A stretch of DNA of 64,000 nucleotides. It comes from Pseudomonadota bacterium (lineage in GTDB: Bacteria > Myxococcota_A > Polyangia > Polyangiales > Polyangiaceae). A program made the translations under genes and the position numbers. The notes below the pieces were generated by a model, which saw only the letters and a list, made by a program, of their open reading frames with translations, was not told the DNA's origin and made no database searches. The stretch spans positions 1 through 64,000 of the forward strand of contig JAEZYZ010000202.1 of NCBI GenBank assembly GCA_023418705.1, read 5' to 3'. Below are positions 63,301 to 64,000 of this stretch, piece by piece (positions within the stretch are counted from its first letter, which is position 1; each line of letters begins with the position of its first letter).

Positions 63301-64000
63301 CAAAGGGGGCGGCACCTGGCTCACCTTCTCCCCGCCCGTGCCTGACAACCCGGGCAGCAGCAAACACCTGCCCTTCGGCTACATCCCGGCCGAGGTGCGC
63401 GGCACCGAGGCGCGGCTGCTCACCGAGGCGCTGACCCCCATGCAGACCCCGGCGTCGGGCGAGTACGACGGCGCTCAGTTCAGCGGCACGGTGGACTTGA
63501 AGGCCGACGGCTCGGCGCGCGCGGAGATCGTGCAGACCTATCACGGCAAGTACGCCATGCAGCTCCGCAGCGGCTTGTCCCAGCTGCCGGAGTCGCAGGT
63601 GGCCGGCGTCATCGAGGCGCGCATCCTCGGTCAGTCGCTGCGGGGGGCACGGCTGGTCGAGCATGACTTCGAGCACCTCGACGATCTGGATCGACCGCTG
63701 GTGCTGCGGATGGTGGCGGAGGTGCCTCACTTCGCGGTGCGCGAGCGGGAGCAGCTGGTCCTGACCCCGCCCTTCACCCCGCGGCTGACCCTCTTGACGC
63801 GGCTGCCCGATCGGCAGACCCCGCTGCTCATCGGCAGCGCGACGCGCCAGGTCGTCGAGCTCTCGGTCAGGCTCCCCGACGGCGCGGAGGTCCAGAGCCC
63901 CGTCGGTCGGAGCAGCATCAAGCACGGAGATCACAGCGTGGTCATCGACGACCGCCTGCAAGATCGGGTGCTGCGGCTCAAGCGCGCCGTGGACGTGACC
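60317..64000 (+). CDS. Second TPR/DUF3857 protein, lipoprotein, lacking transglutaminase cysteine (3' end outside window)
   Basis: At least 1228 codons, open to the window end. The start is the GTG at 60317, overlapping the previous stop. The signal ALALALALAASACGG contains a lipobox (ASAC). A region like the first protein (VDLAERRDVLVAVQGALGVWVDDRQVL) precedes TPR-like helices (about 430-680) and DUF3857 (about 690-830, HMRVIKKDGRILEPEDVPG). The transglutaminase-like segment follows: KRLYRWVLSNVQEGEE then VVGKNGNRWRAFTTLCRALDIPF. Where the partner has GWGDCKDKA, this one has GKNGNRWRAF with no Cys, so the domain is likely inactive. Tight coupling suggests it forms a complex with the first protein at the outer membrane. 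Function unknown. Confidence 0.85.
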   Translation, partial: MRHGVRALALALALAASACGGQSDRLAASPLAELREDGATVKDPERVGRWLLAELLSPGGDAKRAAQARARLDELPGGGVYAHLGRGLSDAVHGKLRAAPQHYLNAVRAARTWDHPNAPLFAWFAAQQAMSLRGHAPDLFEGNTELVDAARNDPRHLGWRARGELLDWWIDEQWSSAKSDVDQLTAREFGCVERVELAGPFGGGAGADALRSFPAERPGPWPERWPAHPERLEPPRLLATERQGCAVRTDEAVEPGIFYAETYVDLAERRDVLVAVQGALGVWVDDRQVLDRDPRQWGVWPRFGVALRLEKGRHRLVAKLSEPATSVRMLDLAGRPLDLTASVQTGPGYHLLPPERLPDPNVLMRFIGDGDIVDPKDDLVRYVAAQLALVEGQADVASVLLEPLIEDPERATGPALLAAAAFTEGDPIFDATQTRDLVQELHDRAQRKDPRLWQARLSLAVWEAERSSPAEAVQHVRALVTEFPDVAAVRATLAHLYAELGWNVEYSETVKRLAERFGDDAAALELAVKVYDAEGDAARADALVDRILKLDPDSEIRLQRALSRQDYATALRELQALGERRPERKDLAERIEDLKVRAGDASKLMSRLEAAVENQPRDGQARLALADARYAKGNRAALGQALADAVQAGASADPIKTAIDLVEGATELEPYRVDGLRVIADYEAADRHMEGTAARVLDYAAIWVRSDGSSRMLEHEIIRIQSAEAIDRFAEHRRLEGLVHHMRVIKKDGRILEPEDVPGKPTVTFPHLEVGDYIETEHVLSLGGDGRGKRYLSPQWFFREPNVAYARSEFVVVTPRGQPVAVETRGAAPAPTIEERPGVVVRRFRVDHSPAAPSEPSSAPPSEFLPSVRLGWGVTLQDRLRSMADAVSDLTPVDPRVVRIARRIVEPLPESARVERAKRLYRWVLSNVQEGEETDGRRVVVGKNGNRWRAFTTLCRALDIPFAYAMAKNKLAAPPPGPLSEALGMYTEPLLHLNGKGGGTWLTFSPPVPDNPGSSKHLPFGYIPAEVRGTEARLLTEALTPMQTPASGEYDGAQFSGTVDLKADGSARAEIVQTYHGKYAMQLRSGLSQLPESQVAGVIEARILGQSLRGARLVEHDFEHLDDLDRPLVLRMVAEVPHFAVREREQLVLTPPFTPRLTLLTRLPDRQTPLLIGSATRQVVELSVRLPDGAEVQSPVGRSSIKHGDHSVVIDDRLQDRVLRLKRAVDVT

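Overview
The window is high-GC (about 70% by eye), densely coded bacterial chromosome with no tRNA, rRNA, insertion sequence, integrase or CRISPR array that I could find. The mglB-mglA pair, a Pkn2-type kinase with a C-terminal membrane anchor, a histone-H1-like basic protein, a TIGR02266-style PilZ protein and two giant TPR/DUF3857 proteins point to a myxobacterium (Myxococcota, probably Polyangia). The first 41 bases are G homopolymer, so the window probably starts at a contig edge. The last gene runs off the right end.

Layout. 0-3 kb (+): end of a MacB-type ABC ATPase, its permease and a TolC-like protein, overlapping by a few bases. 3-10 kb: single genes (quinone reductase-like MDR, beta-barrel protein, membrane protein, Rpn/PD-(D/E)XK nuclease, secretin-like lipoprotein, beta-hydroxyacid dehydrogenase, trypsin-like lipoprotein, histone-like protein). 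10.6-20.2 kb (-): a compact GlgE-pathway operon, glgE > treS-maltokinase fusion > glgX > glgB, converting trehalose via maltose and maltose-1-phosphate to branched glucan. 20.4-25.4 kb: sugar-nucleotide epimerase, a porin-like protein, an aldehyde dehydrogenase and an orphan receiver protein behind a good sigma54 promoter.

25.4-43.1 kb is the metabolic heart and is rich in nitrogen-oxide functions. nrfHA (nitrite to ammonium) is followed by a multicopper oxidase, a lipoprotein, an ArsA-like ATPase, a Ser/Thr kinase and a histidine kinase. Then comes a leftward stress block: ric (di-iron Fe-S repair), DUF3079, hemerythrin, and a sigma54 enhancer-binding protein (EBP) with a CX3CX2C N-terminus. 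The ric operon has a sigma54 promoter. The EBP start carries a perfect 8-10-8 inverted repeat, and an imperfect copy lies about 100-125 bp upstream of the ric promoter. Facing right is a six-gene operon: membrane cytochrome b-like protein with a Zn-ribbon tail, cytoplasmic Cys-ligated molybdenum reductase of the Nas/Nap type, four-cluster ferredoxin, Tat-signalled Rieske protein, a small membrane protein and a SLAC1/TDT-type anion channel. Together these suggest nitrate > nitrite > ammonium reduction with a dedicated NO/Fe-S damage response. This is the most interesting part of the window.

43.2-56 kb is housekeeping: alr, a Cys-rich lipoprotein, ribE-ribBX-ribH-nusB (the RibA half is degenerate), a pterin dehydratase, a DnaQ-like exonuclease, an RNase E/G with a roughly 280-residue acidic/basic insertion in its S1 domain, PilZ, a 37-aa basic protein, recX, a DNA glycosylase and mglBA. 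55.8-56.6 kb is a long intergenic region with a possible small RNA. 56.6-64 kb holds two coupled DUF3857/transglutaminase-like TPR proteins, the second apparently lacking the catalytic cysteine.

A recurring pattern is GC-rich stem-loops placed directly on stop codons, usually without a U-tract. They may be this genome's normal 3' end signal.
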